DNA of 64,000 bases. It comes from Haemaphysalis longicornis (taxonomy: Eukaryota > Arthropoda > Arachnida > Ixodida > Ixodidae). The position numbers were made by a program, and so were the translations under genes. The DNA lies in assembly GCA_013339765.2 (NCBI GenBank), contig CM023457.1:55081745-55145744 (forward strand). Reading direction: 5' to 3'. Of this stretch, positions 21,031 to 33,600 are shown one piece after another (the first letter of the stretch is position 1; each line of letters starts with the position of its first letter). The notes beneath the pieces were generated by a model that searched no databases, had not been told where the DNA came from, and worked only from the letters and a program-made list of their open reading frames with translations.

Positions 21031-22900
21031 TCCCTAACTCTGAATTCGCATTTAACTATTTGCCAGCCTTTTTGTGAACAGAAGCAAGACACTTCGAATG
21101 GTTCATGCGGTTACTGGTGTATTGTTACACTCGCACGCCGCGCGTTTTTATTAGCGCCGCGGACTTGAGCTCTAGCACGTCCTCAGCCGTGACGACAGTG
21201 TTTCTGTTAGTCCCGGAAGCCTAAACTGCAAAATAGTACTATACTCCCTGGAAATTTGGCTAGTCTGCTCTGCCGTCCGGGCCAGATTTGCATTACAAGG
21301 GTGCGTCGCCGACGTGGTGAAAGCGCACGAAAAACAGCACACCGGTCGACCGTGGCGCCCTGTCAGTGCACCTTGCAGCACTAACCGCGTTTGTCGAGGA
21401 GGCATCTTTATAAATAAAATTGGTGTCCTAATAAATTTTTATTGAGAATTATTTGTTTCGTCGCCTTTTTTTGCCTGAATTATTTTCTCTAGCAATTAAA
21501 AGTGAGAAATTAGTGTCGTCTGCTTGCACGCCGCTTTTAGCTGTGATCGTCAGCACTGTTGTGCCAGAGCGCCCGGCCCAAATTGGTTGCACGGGGCGAC
21601 GCGCCGACAGCGGGGCCGATTCACGCCTCGACGAAGCCAGACCAAACCGCCCGTGGCCGACAGGCCCAAACTTGCTTTGCCGCAGAGTCGCCTCTCCTTT
21701 TCCCGTCGTGGCGGCTCCGCCGAATCATGCATCGGGTGTACGACCGGTGACAGACACGCAGCGACATGCCTGGAGACGGCTCCGCGGAGATGGCGACGGC
21801 GTCGCCTTCCCTTTCCCCCATCGTGGCGGCTTGGCTGACGCAACCACTTCGCCTCCATTCGTCGGATTTTGAACTTCGACCACTGAGTTTTCTCATTGGA
21901 GCGATTCAAACTTATCGGGGCTGCAACGAACTCCCGGGGCTTTAAAAACCCGCCCGGAGGCACAGCGAGCGCGGCACTTTTCGGAGGCACCGAGGGGAGA
22001 GGTGCTGTCGCCTTTGTGCGAGCCATGTAAAGCTGTTGTTACCCTTGTACATACTGTATATAAATGTTGCTTCAACTTTTCGTCGGCTCGAGACCTTCAT
22101 CGCTCTGCTCTGCGCAGCGTCGAACGCCGCTTCACCGGTGACTGCACTCGGATGCCCAGCCCCAACAGTAGTGACAGCGTCGGGATGGCTGATTCCCAAC
22201 AGTGGTGGCTGCGGTGAGATATGGCCCAGCTCCAACAGCACTCAGCGGTGAGCAAACGATTAGAGGCAACAAGAGTACTGTGCACGATCGAAAAAATCAT
22301 AAATAAATTTATTGAAACCCGAAAAAAGCACGCAAATAGGTAATATTGCCTGAAGAAGGTATCAAAACCAAGAAGGTATCAAAGCTATTAAGTTTTTAGA
22401 ATGAGGTCAGTAGCAAGAACGTCTATTTTACTGCGAGGGCGCTGCAGCCTACAGGTGTGCCGTCTGCCAAATTTCCAAAGAATATTGGAGGTGAGAACGA
22501 ACCACAGGCGGCGCTACGAAGCGGCCTCCGTGACGTCGGCTCAGGGATTCTCGCATATGTCGTCTGCTTCACTCTGGCTCGCTCTCACTGCTGTATACTT
22601 GCGCGCGGTTGACTTTGATGCTTGTCCGCACCAGATATTGGGTATGCACCACTTTTTTTTTCCATAAAAAAGGACTTCAGATCGCATACACTAGCCCAAG
22701 GCATGATTTAAAGTGTAGTTTTTTCCCGCTCCGGAATAAACAACATTGCTGGCGTCGCCCCATTCCTAGCGCGAAGAATCGGAGCTAGGCGCCAGCTTCT
22801 GTATTCAGCAATCTTTCGAACAAAGGGAACAGCTAGAGTCTAATAACCGAAAACAGCGGAAATGCAAGACCACAACAAATTCCTGGCCTTCGGGGCATTC
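21031..22900. other. Gene-free stretch, partly GC-rich
   Basis: No gene is supported. 21550-21850 is GC-rich and open in several frames on both strands with no domain. 22000-22260 (tgtacatactgtatataaatg, then gatgcccagccccaacag) resembles the end of a tick LTR retrotransposon but has no second copy here to confirm it. Confidence 0.4.
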
Positions 22901-24560
22901 AGCTTTTGCAAAAGACGTTACGATTCCCGGTAATCATCTGCAACCTTACCGAACACTCCAAAGTATCACCTCACATCACTTCACGGTGTCATGGCATAAA
23001 AGTATGGCGACAGGCACCATGGGGCACAAAAAATGTAGTGGGCGTTCGAAATAACCTACGCCGTGTACAGCGCGCGCTGGTTTTATACCAGTCTTCTAAC
23101 CAGTATGGAGACTTATTGAGCAGCGAGTCACGTGTATGGTAATACAGCCTCTGGAGGGATATTTCGGTAGATTTGCCACAGACATCTTCTGAATATTTAG
23201 ATATGCGTTATAGTAAACGTGCACTCAAGAGGAAGAAGAGGATATGGAGACGGAGAAACTTCATTTAACAGTCTCAACCCATTTTCCTCTTGAGGCCTGA
23301 CCTTTTTCGAGGATTTACGTGGCCACGATTTCAGCGTCCTCAATTGGATTGCGTACAGGCATGGCTGCAGCCTCTTCATACAGATTTTTTTCTACTCCAG
23401 CCCTATTCTGATAATTTGTCGCCTGTCAACATACGCTTGGACAACATTTTTCCCCGCATGCGAAATTATTGCCGGCCCGATTACTCAATAATTTACTTGA
23501 AGATCACTTGGCTACTCTTCATACTCATGTCGTCATTGCCACAGATGCCTCGCAAAGTGATGAGAAGGCTGGGGTAGGAATATATTCTCAGTCTCTAGAT
23601 TGGTCCTTCTCAATCAGGCTGCAGACTATACCCCGATTTTTCAGGCAGAATTATTGGCGATAATCTTAGCCCTTAATAAACTACAGCATATTTGCGGGGG
23701 TGTTTATCTTTTCGGATTCTCTCTCGATGTGCACCGCTTTAACAAATGATAAAGATTCTTTCCTTCTCCGGTCATTCCGTTCATTCGTTCCTTACCAGCT
23801 TCGTGAGATCCGGTTAGTGTGGGTCCCTGGTCACGCAGGGATAATCTTCAATGAACCGGCAGACCAATTAGCCAATTTGGCTCTTGGGGGTCCTGCCGTC
23901 GTGAATTGCCCAATTGACAGTTTTCTTTTGGGGCGAGGTTCAGGCGCCTTCAAGTTTTACAAAGTAATCGGCAAGATGCCCTTCGTTCATGCTCCGACTA
24001 TATTCACCTCTCTCACTTATGGAAGCCTAAATTCTGCGAATCTCGTAAATGTGAGGTGGCAATCACAAAATTTCGCTGCAGAATCCCCCCTTAAATTTTT
24101 ATCTACACAAGCTGGTCAGGCTTCATCTCCTCAATGCCCTTCTGCAAAGCCCCGAAACTATAGAACACTTTCTTTTAAATTGCCGCAGCTTTTCCTCGAT
24201 GCGACGCGCACCTTGAATACACGTTAAACGCTGAATCTCCCTTTATCTTTAACCGTTATTCTTTCCCTGGGTGCTTCCGTCCTAGGATATTGCCACAGAG
24301 ATGTTGTGATCGCCTTTCACTCCTTTGTTGCGGCGACAGATGCTCTGCTAGACAGCTATATCTTCATTCGCAATTTTTTTTCCTGACTATCCTGTTCTAT
24401 CCAAAGATTTGCTTTTCCTTCTCTCAATATTTTTTTCGTACCTCACTTTTTTCTCTCTCTCTCTCTCTCTAAATAAATCGGGTCACAGCCTAATCATTAC
24501 AGGCAGCTTCTTGCCAATCCTCCGCGTGGTAGCGCCATGACTTAAGGATCCAACCAACCA
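22900..24560 (+). mobile_element. Degenerate non-LTR retrotransposon 3' fragment with RNase H
   Basis: Plus-strand frames joined across several shifts give the end of a reverse-transcriptase ORF. An RNase H domain follows: HVVIATDASQSDEKAGVGIY near 23528, an AEL segment near 23645, LFSDSLSM near 23710, and VWVPGHAGI near 23820. Next is a Cys-rich CPFCKAPETIEHFLLNC segment near 24140. A CT run and AATAAA lie at 24453-24476. Frameshifts at about 23470 and 23650 and within the zinc segment show it is dead. This architecture fits I/LOA-type LINEs. Confidence 0.75.
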
Positions 24561-24773
24561 ACAGTAAAATCGAGCTGGTTAGTGGGCGGGCTTCTCAGTC
24601 CAGGACAAGAGCGTAAGAGTAATTTCTTCAATTCATCAGACGTCACCCCGAGTAGGCTAACATTTTTGCTTTACGCCTGAAAGGGTCAGAAAGCAATAAA
24701 GAGCTGCTTGAACATATTCACCGGTTTCGATTGGTGTACTGAAAACCGGCACGCATACGATTTATTGCGTTCG

Positions 24774-25690
24774 TTAGCGAGTTCGCAACGCCTTCAACAC
24801 CGCAGTCATGCCATAACTGTTTGAGGATAGATTAAGTTCGTTACGATAACGATAGTTACGATAGAAATTTGGGGCACAAAAGCCGCCTTCGAGTACTCTG
24901 GACAAATGTTGTCCTGCGCCGTTTCGCGGTTGCGTAGCACAAACCATTTCATTGCATTTGCATGTGAATAAACAACGCACGCTGCGGATATGCACTTTCT
25001 TGTACGCAGCCATAACGAAAGTTAATTACGGAAAAAGGTACTGTATAGCCTTACAGCCCGAAAAAAATACCCACACGAGCTTTGTGAGTCTCCCAAACGT
25101 CCTCAAACCTCCTAATAAGACGCGGACGGTGCAGAAAAATTACCGCGCTTGGCACAGAAAAAACATTCAGCTGATACATGCCAACAACTTGAGATATAAA
25201 AGACAGCCGTTTTATTTCCTGCTGTGCGATGTGCGTGTTGGTGCGATCCGCTGCTTGGTGCGTAGCATCCTACTATTGATTCTTCATAAGAGCACCTCAA
25301 AAATGCTTTATGGAACCCTTCGCATTTTGAATACTTATCAAGGAGCCCTGAGCACTGAACTTTCGCAAATAAGCTAGAAAGGAGGAGTTACAGATTATCT
25401 TGTGAGCGATGCTCTAAGAAAGTTGTTCTCTCTCCTCGTGTGTTGCAAACTTGTGCGCGATACCGCTCGAAATTATTCAGATGTGTAGACGCTGGCAAAA
25501 AACTACTGAATTACTGGAAATATGCTTTTTAATGCACGAAAGCATCAAAGTGGGTGATTTCTATCGACCAGCACTGCTGCCCCTCACAAGCGGACGACAG
25601 AGGCGCGATGTGTAGCAGACGACAGCGGCGCGAAGTCCCTAAGCTGACAACAGAGCCAGGGGGCGCCACTCAAACATCTCACCCCATTCT
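24774..25690 (-). repeat. Repeat X right part, inverted copy
   Basis: Matches 15570-16436 on the opposite strand, for example ggtgagatgtttgagtggcg (minus strand, near 25680) and the short open frame at 24774-25013. This shows that the right part of X spreads independently of the transporter duplication. Confidence 0.7.
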
Positions 25691-25990
25691 TTCCTCCATG
25701 TCTCACCGCCAATAGCATTACTGCGTGTCGGAAGATATGCACACGGACTCAACGCGCGAGACGGCGAGGTACATAGCGCGTGGCAGAGTAGCTTCATTGT
25801 CGTCTTCGAATGCCGGGAACTGGGCACGTGCTAGCACAGCCAATTGTTTTCCGATAATGTACATGGTACGTTAGGATTCAAAATCATTTTTTTCTGTTCC
25901 GCCAGCTCACCATAGAGCACGAAAAAACAAGTCACACGTAATGTGAGCGGGGCATTCCATTATGGCTAGCTTTCAATCCAGTGCCGTTCC

Positions 25991-26072
25991 GCAGTCGTGG
26001 CCGAGCGGTTAAGGCGATGGACTCGAAATCCATTGGGGTCTCCCCGCACAGGTTCGAATCCTGTCGGCTGCG
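25991..26072 (+). tRNA. tRNA-Ser(CGA)
   Basis: An 82 nt cloverleaf. The acceptor stem gcagtcg pairs with cggctgc (one G-T pair), with discriminator G at 26072. The D arm is ggccgagcggttaaggc, box B is ggttcgaatcc, and the anticodon arm tggactcgaaatcca has anticodon CGA. The long variable arm (ttggggtctccccgca) is the class II feature expected for serine. A T11 run at 26079 is a Pol III terminator. All parts are intact, so a functional gene is likely. CCA is not encoded, as usual for eukaryotes. Confidence 0.95.
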
Positions 26073-26689
26073 TCTAGTTTTTTTTTTTCTGCATTTCCAA
26101 TACATTTTACTCAAACCAAATCTTCCAGCAGTGGTCTAACGAGCAGAGCATACTTTAGGGTATCGCAATGGGTTTATCGCGTAGCAGTTTCGCGCTATTT
26201 TTCAGGATTTGCATTGCTGGAAAGATGTTCGGGGTACAGAAATCTGCTTACGCGCTTTCAAAAGAAATACATTGCGTACTGTTTTACAGGGGGTATTTAT
26301 ATACACGCCCGCCCGTCTACACAGCAGCCACACTAGTTACTGGCCCTAAAACCTCTTATTCTATATTAACCCACCTCAATCCACTGTAAGTCTCCTTAGC
26401 ATACTTTAATCTATACCTTCATTCCACCTTAACTCTTCTTCCAAATTCACGACAATCAATCAAGAATTAACTTCGGTAATTCATAAATATTCCCTTATAC
26501 ACGGCTGGCGTTCCTTGGTTCGCTTCTAGCCTTCCTTGAATATTTGTAGCGTTCGGGTCGACGCCGGTGTTATTAAGGGTCACCTTCCACTGAGATGTAA
26601 GCTTTCACGTTCATAAATTTGCCTGAAAAGCATTTTAAAGTAGAAAGCAGTTCAAAGCACTAGGGCTGCACAATACCCTAGAGGAGCTT

Positions 26690-28720
26690 ATCGAAGCGCA
26701 GATGACCGTACAACTGGAAGGGCTCTCCAAGAGCCCGACTGGGTGGCCCATTTTAAGATCCCTTAACATCAACTATAAATCTAGATCCGGAGCGAGATCG
26801 GACATCTCAGCTGAGATCAAAACGAACATCTATACGTCCCACCAATGCCTAAGAAGAGGCACCCCGCACACAACTTGGAACGCAGACGCGCTGGAGCACA
26901 GGTACTGCACAAAAGATCTGAGATGTCTTCGGACATGGTCTGCGTGGACAGCGCTGATTTTGGGGATTGCGACCCCCATTGCCGATAGCCATAGTAAATG
27001 ATCAGGGCGATTGAATCCTTTCCGGTACGATTCTCACGACATCGCCGGAAGTCGGGGCAGGAGGGAGGCCATGGCCCTGGTAATGACGGCCTCCTGCAAA
27101 TACAAATTTATAGTGCGCGAACTCCAAGTGGGCCATCATAAATTTCTCGAGTGGGTGCGCGTCATCAGGAGCACTCAAAATCCTGCTGGACAGGTTTCGT
27201 GGCGATTGGGTCACAGGGGTCGAAATCGTCTGGAGCCGGCCGACTCCGGTCTCCCGGCGAACGAGAACACGTACAGACGCGGCTCGAGGTCTAACCAACC
27301 AGAGCCGTCGCCACCGTTGACCCACCCTTATTTCGCTGTCGTGATGGGACAGGCTGGGGTCCTATTTAGACACACTCATCACCACAGTCTTGAAATGGCC
27401 TGACACCCTGCATCACACAGACCTTTATCTAAACGAAAATCGGTGGCTGGGCGTTTGCTCAATAGCAACATTTTTTCCAACCCTCTAACCAACAGCCTCT
27501 GTTTACCAGTAACCCGTTTGCCTGGCCCTGAACGCTTGGACGATTGCAGACAACCCAGATCCCACGGTAGCGTCGATATACACTTCTTGCCAAGGAAGGT
27601 GAAAGCTGGCGCATGCGTAGTGAGGCGTAAGGAAGGCGTACAACAGACACGTCTAGTGTCCATGCCTTACATACATAAACTCCGGGACTGTATGCAGCCA
27701 AAAGCAAAATTTGGAGAGGCAGTAGCGGTCCTCGTCCAGCGCATGGTTTGGCCGTGCCCCTTCAAAAGTAGGTAGGTGCAGCAGAAAGGGACCCCCTTTA
27801 TTAGACAAAACAACCGTGAAGCAGTGGGAGACCACGCTGCATAGCTCCGATCCCAAACTGCAAGTCAAACTCCTCCGAATGGCTGAAGACGCCGCCAGGG
27901 TCCAAGGACTCCTGCCTGCCGCCTGAAAAGGGGAAGAAGACCAAAGAGAATCTCCAATCTCTCTTACCTCGACCCCATCCCGGGCACACAATGAAGCAGT
28001 TCTCCCTCTCTTTTTTCTGCGAGCAACTGATCATCAATTTTCGGCGATTGGAAGTTGCCTGTGGCTATTGGATTGCTTTGAAGGGTTTTAGTAAGCCTTT
28101 AGATACTTCAACTTTAAACTGCGCTTGTCTCTGGGTGAGAATCAGTTCTGGAATCAATTTGCCTGGACCTGGCAGCGTGCGCTGTGGTGGCTTTCGTTTT
28201 TTGGTCCGCGAGCGACCGCAACGAGCTGGCAGTGGGGCCGGCGATCTGGTTTGCGATCAAGTTGAGCTGCTCCGCGCCTGGCATAACTCTGCCCCCCACT
28301 TCTTCAGCTCAGCCGAAAGTTCTTGAATCTCTTCTTTAATAATTCTGTTTTCCTCTGGAATGCAGTCGCCTGCCTTGCTGGCACTCTCCTTCCTCGTAGT
28401 TTCCACAGCATCAGCCCACGAGAACTTCTTAGCCGTAGAAGATTTTGGCTGACGTTCAGCCGTCAAAATCCTTTACTGCCAAAACGTGGTCGGGGGCTGA
28501 AGAATACTGAAACAACAAATTTTCTGACAACCTTTTTTAGACGGTGCTGACGTTGATGTATCTAAGGTATGGATACTAGACGTGCCTGTTGTTCTTCCGC
28601 CTTTCTCACCCCTGACTAACGTGTCGCCAGCTTTCACCTTCCTTGGCAGGGATTTTGTTTGTGGACGCAATCGTCGCTTCTGGTAGCCAGCAACTTACAA
28701 ACGTTAAACTTGGTGTTAGA
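26690..28720. mobile_element. Patchwork of degenerate non-LTR retrotransposon fragments in both orientations
   Basis: On the plus strand near 26850-26990 a decayed frame reads PMPKKRHPAHNLERRRAGAQ then VCVDSADFG, like the start of a LINE RNase H domain. On the minus strand 28257-28520 encodes KKFSWADAVETTRKES plus a Glu/Lys-rich helix, typical of LINE ORF1. A ~130 bp sequence encoding LPRKVKAG occurs twice in opposite orientation (27575-27710 plus; 28520-28655 minus). No frame is long enough to be functional. Confidence 0.5.
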
Positions 28721-30553
28721 CGCGGTTTCTTTCCAGGTGCTCGCACGACTGAACAAGTGGAGCTCAGAAACATGTATTTACTATCCATTTTTTTCACAAT
28801 TTTCTAGTGGACCCAATTATGCCTAAGTACTGATTTATTAGAGTGAGGGCGGTATTGTAACCAAATCCGGCAATGCGTCCTTTTCTTCCTGTCTCTGTTA
28901 CTGTAGCTAAAAGCCTTGACGATGACGCCATGTTAGGCCTATGTCTACGCTTAACATTCGGTACGCTTAAGCTTTGAGCCTTACGGCGTTCCCAAGCAAC
29001 GTCAAGCTCATTGCGCGTAAATCTGGAAGTACTGGTTGGGGGCATTAGAGCTCAATGCGAAACTTAAAGGGGAAGATAACCGTTGTTTGTAAAGTGTACG
29101 CTCTCCATCGCAAATGAAAAGGCGTCACACAAAATGGCTTGAATCAAAACGGTTTTCCTCGTAGGGCAACAGAACGTTTCAAACGAGAAATTTTGCATCC
29201 ACCAGCCTTACGTGGGCTGCCGAAATATTTGCTGGCAACTGTGACAGTGAATCATGCGGCAGCATTCTATTAACTGTACGTGAAGTAAACAAGATGTATT
29301 TAAAACTTTTTTCCAGCTAAGGAATCATAAAATGTAGTTGTTCGTGTTCTTTTGTGCGGTTTTTGTGTTAATGCGCATTTAAAACGACGTAGTAGCTTGT
29401 GTACGTATACGATAGTGTCACGTTTAGACACAACATGGCGCCACTGTTCAGATTTCAGAAAGTTGAGTGCCAAATTAAAATGATTTCCGCCTATTTATAT
29501 TCAACTTTTTTGTGGTTACCTTACTATGAAAAACGCTGGCTTTCATATGAAATAGGACACGTGCACTCCAGAAAAATCGATTGTCTGTCCCTTTAAGGCC
29601 TAACGTCAGGGTGCTACATACCAACGTTCAAGTCGCAAAGCAGGCAGGGCATTTTGCGAAAACGTACGTTGATATTCGGCTAAATTCTAGTTTTGTAATT
29701 AGCGTACAATTGCTCATTTAGGCCGAGTATATCTCTCTAACACGCGTTTCCATGTGAAGAGCCACAACGCTTTCACAAGTTCCACGTTTTGGTCGGAGCA
29801 ATTGAGCCGCCGTGGCCAGTTTGCAAAACTTTCTTTCAACTGATACCCTACTTTTATTCTTTTTTTGCCAGTGGCCATTTTGCGTACCATGAGGTATTAC
29901 CGACGGCGGATTTTTACCTTGCTGAGTCAAATAGTGCTGATGAGCAAAGTAGTCACCGAAAAAATAGAAATCTCGGTTTTCTTGTCTACGAACGTTCAAA
30001 GTGTTTCCATTCTTATGTCATTGGTTTTCAGAAGAAGATGAAGAAGGAAAAGGTTTTTTTTACATTATGCATTAGCCACTTTCGCATTCCTATCTCCATC
30101 TTCGAAGTGCAAGTTGCGGTCATCCAGATAGAGGATGACGCCGCCAGGAAGGACGGGCTCCTCGCCGTCCTGGGAAAAAGAGCCTTCCCGGAAACCTCAC
30201 TCCCGGGTGGGTTGCGCACGGCAAAGATTAACAATAAAATTTTCTCTCTCGCTCTCGCCTTCGATGCGATAGTCCAGTTACACGTGCCTCAAATTTCGTT
30301 GTGTACATTTCCGTTCGCGGTCAGTGCACGTGTCCGCATGGCGGTCCTGGATACTGGGCTCACTGCTGGTTCTTTTCCAGACCCACAGTTCCCGCATAGG
30401 CAGCGACAACGATCGATACAAATTGAAGCGCATTAGGACCATCAATCTCCGGCGAACTTAAGCGGGCGCCTTCGCTACGCAGCTGGTACGACTCAATGGC
30501 CGGGTCATCCAGTCACCAGTTGGTGTACCGCAAATGCTATGGGGGTCCAGGGC
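28721..30553. other. Gene-free stretch upstream of the cysteine protease
   Basis: No domain-bearing or splice-supported gene was found. A 215-codon open frame at 29789-30436 is open on both strands in part and shows no family features, so it is not called. Confidence 0.4.
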
Positions 30554-30560
30554 TTAAAAA
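30554..30560 (+). promoter_or_regulatory. Possible TATA-like element of the cysteine protease gene
   Basis: TTAAAAA lies 61 bp upstream of the inferred ATG at 30621, which would leave a 5' leader of about 35 nt. The match is weak and no clear initiator was seen. Confidence 0.3.
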
Positions 30561-30620
30561 GCGAAGGTTTGCAAGAAACTTGTGCCTTTCCTTCCACGAA
30601 GCCATTCGACACAGTACATC

Positions 30621-30627
30621 ATGATTG
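30621..30627 (+). CDS. Cysteine protease coding exon 1 (7 nt)
   Basis: ATGATTG followed by the donor gtgaga. Joined to exon 2 it gives a complete signal peptide beginning MIGAV, with matching phase (1). It is very short but well supported by the product it makes. RNA evidence would settle it. Confidence 0.7.
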
Positions 30628-33600
30628 GTGAGAGCCTCCCTGTTATTTCCGAACTCTTAACAGTGCTTTCAACATTACTGCCATGTGTGTAACAAGGAAC
30701 ATTGAATATACCTTATCCCGTAGGGCGCTATACCACTTAAAACTGAGGCTATGTTCAGACTACCGACGCAAAAGCTATATCGTAATCTATGTACATAAAA
30801 AAACGGCTTGTCACGCAGTTAGGTTGGCTGAGACATGAAATGGCGTCATTTTTTAAAGATATTACGACAGTTGCGGCAACACTCTGAACCCGGCCTGACT
30901 CATAGCAAGCGACGAGCAAGCATTGTAGGTTGCTAAAAAGGATACTGTTTGCTAAGGGCGTCGACAAGTTCGGAATGAAAGCAGCGTAGAATGTTCTAGG
31001 TCAGAACTTATTGTACTAACAGCGGCAGTTTGTATATTAGCATTGTACCGAATCAAACGTTGAAATTGTGGGCAAGTACTAACTGCATTTCTCAATGAGA
31101 TCCACCCCCCAAAGTAACATAGCGCTTCATACAGTTGCAGGCAAATGATTCCAGGGCAGAAAAGGCCCTGACAAGCTCCCTAAATAACCTTTGTTATTTT
31201 AAAGCCATCTGCACTGCTCGCTTCCGCCTTAGCAGCAGAGATAAATGTTGGACTCAAGATAATGTTGTAGGAAATCATATAACATGAGCTCTCTAGTAAC
31301 ACCGGCCAAGCTAGCGGTTTAAATCAGTTCTCTGCAGCAGTTATGCAATCACTGTCGATATCATTATTGCCGCTACCATTGTAATTTACGTTGTGGGTAT
31401 TCCAAAGTCAGGCATGGAACCAAAAATCTTAATAATCATAGTGAAGAAATTATGACCAGGTTTCACGCCATTTTGTGATGTGCGCCGTCGTCTTTTACAA
31501 CTGAAACAGCTGGCGTTTGATAACTCGGTCAAATCCACTGATGGGCGGAAGCACGTTGTTTTAAGAACAACAAAACACATTAAAAACAGGGACCTTTTAA
31601 ACTTCCCGCCTCACACCGTCATCGGTGACGTAATTAGGAAGCTACCAAAACAGACTAATTAGTGTGCTGACTCCACGATACCTTCCAGCGATCGGATACA
31701 AAAAATCCCGACGCCCCAATGCAATGCATATTCATGCGTAATTGCGGAAGCTTCCATCCGTGGCCGCTAATCCCACAAACTACCCACGCTTCGTTACAAT
31801 AGTAGAATGAGAAAGTCGATGCTCAGTCGCCACTATTTTATGAATATTTGTATTATCAAGCCTAATTGTATAAAGTTAGCGTAGAGATTTGCGATATTGT
31901 CAGTTTTTACGTGGCATTCTTTTAAATACCCAAACTTCCATAATGCTTTCTTGATCTCTTTCAGCTACTTTGCACGGCTCCGGCGCCTCACCCCCTTCCT
32001 ATTTGTGATTCAAATTTTGGCGCGCAGGTGCGGTTTGCATCCTTGTCATGTGCGTCGGCGCGTGGGCACAGTCACACGAGGAGGGTGACGAGATCGACAT
32101 CTACGGAAACTTCGGCAAGGGATGGGACAAGTTCCGCAAGTTACACAGTGAGTGCAGCAGAGACCGTTCTGGGCCTGAGTGGGTTGCACTGAGCACAATT
32201 AATTGAAAGCTGCGAAAGTTACAACTCGGAAGTGATAATCTCGGGATTGTTTTCTGTTAGGTCTTATTTGTAGCGTTGAGATTTGGTACACGCACCTTGT
32301 AAATGTAATCGCGGTGACAACTGTTTCGTGCTTCTTCGATTTCTGGTTAAATAACAAGACATGTTCCAAAAGAAATCGGCGCAGCTTACACCAGTGGTGC
32401 AAGAATGGAGACACGGCAGAGCTCACGGCCCCTTTCCCTTCGTCGGATAGCCGGCTTAGTACAGCATGTTGTTGGGCTAGTTGGTGCAGCATCATGAAAG
32501 TAGAAAAAACTGCGCGAAAAAGACAGGACCGTGACAAGTAGACAGGACAAGCGCTTGTCCTGTCTACTTGTCACGGTCCTGTCTTTTTCGCGCAGTTTTT
32601 TCTACTTTCAGGATAGCCGGCTGTTGCGCCTCACATGGATTTCCGAACCTACCGCCGAAAGTTCTCCACGACTGTCATGTCCGGACCATTTTGTCCTCAT
32701 CGTTTCACATCTCTTCCAAAAAGGAGCGCGTTAGCAGACGCTAGAACCCGCCGCAACCGGGTTCGCAAACTCGGCGTCTGCAGCGCGAACTGGGCATCTG
32801 TGTGCTCTCCACTTCAGACGCGAACGCACGTGAACTGGCGAGTAGATGAGCACGCGCGAGAGCTCACTCCACGAACGCTGGGCAGACTGAGCTCAAAGTT
32901 AATCAAGCTGGCCGACGCCCGGCGCTGCTCACGAGGCGCACGCACACGTGAGCTCAGCATTTTTTCTCGGTAATTTTTTGGTGAACTCCACCCGTGGCGC
33001 AAGCTCACGCGCAAGCCTGCCGACGCCGGGCGCTTTTTTGGAGGCGCACTCTCACGTGTGCGATCGGTCTTTTTTCGTGATATTTTTCCCGGCTACGCTA
33101 AACGGCGGGACTAAACGCATAAATAGCTCTGCTGTTAAAGCGACAACTACGGCTTGTTGCGTTGTACGTACCGCTTACACATAACGAGTGGCCTCGTGGT
33201 GAAAGCTGCTTACGTGCGTTTTAAAAAAACGCGTATCGCCACTTTAAAAATGCGCGTTGCAAGAAGTAAACCCTGCGCGCACTTGTGTAAAGTAGTCCAA
33301 TGTGTTACAGCTGAAAAGGGTGCAGCAGTAGCGCACCATGTGCAGAATAACTGCGAGTGCCCTGTGTGCTCTAACAGTGCAGCGCAGGATCACTGCCTAT
33401 ATGTGACAGACAGACCCGCCGTTTGATGGTGATGATTGCTCACAGAAAAGGGCACACACACACACACTAAGGGGGATAGGTCAAGAGAAAATTGTTTAAT
33501 TGCCGTGCGTAATTAAATAAGACAGACACAGAAGAGCGGAAGGATGGATCTAGTCGTAGCGTTTGTTTCACCGGCCTGTGCAAACGCGCCGTTGTCTGGT

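Noticed and set aside
21450..22026. Open frames on both strands of a GC-rich region
   Set aside because: Overlapping frames in opposite directions with no conserved features.
25932..26114. A 60-codon minus-strand frame
   Set aside because: It is the antisense of the tRNA-Ser gene.
29789..30436. A 215-codon plus-strand frame upstream of the protease
   Set aside because: It shows no domain, no signal or splice logic, and the minus strand is partly open with a low-complexity repeat-like peptide; most likely noncoding or repeat-derived.
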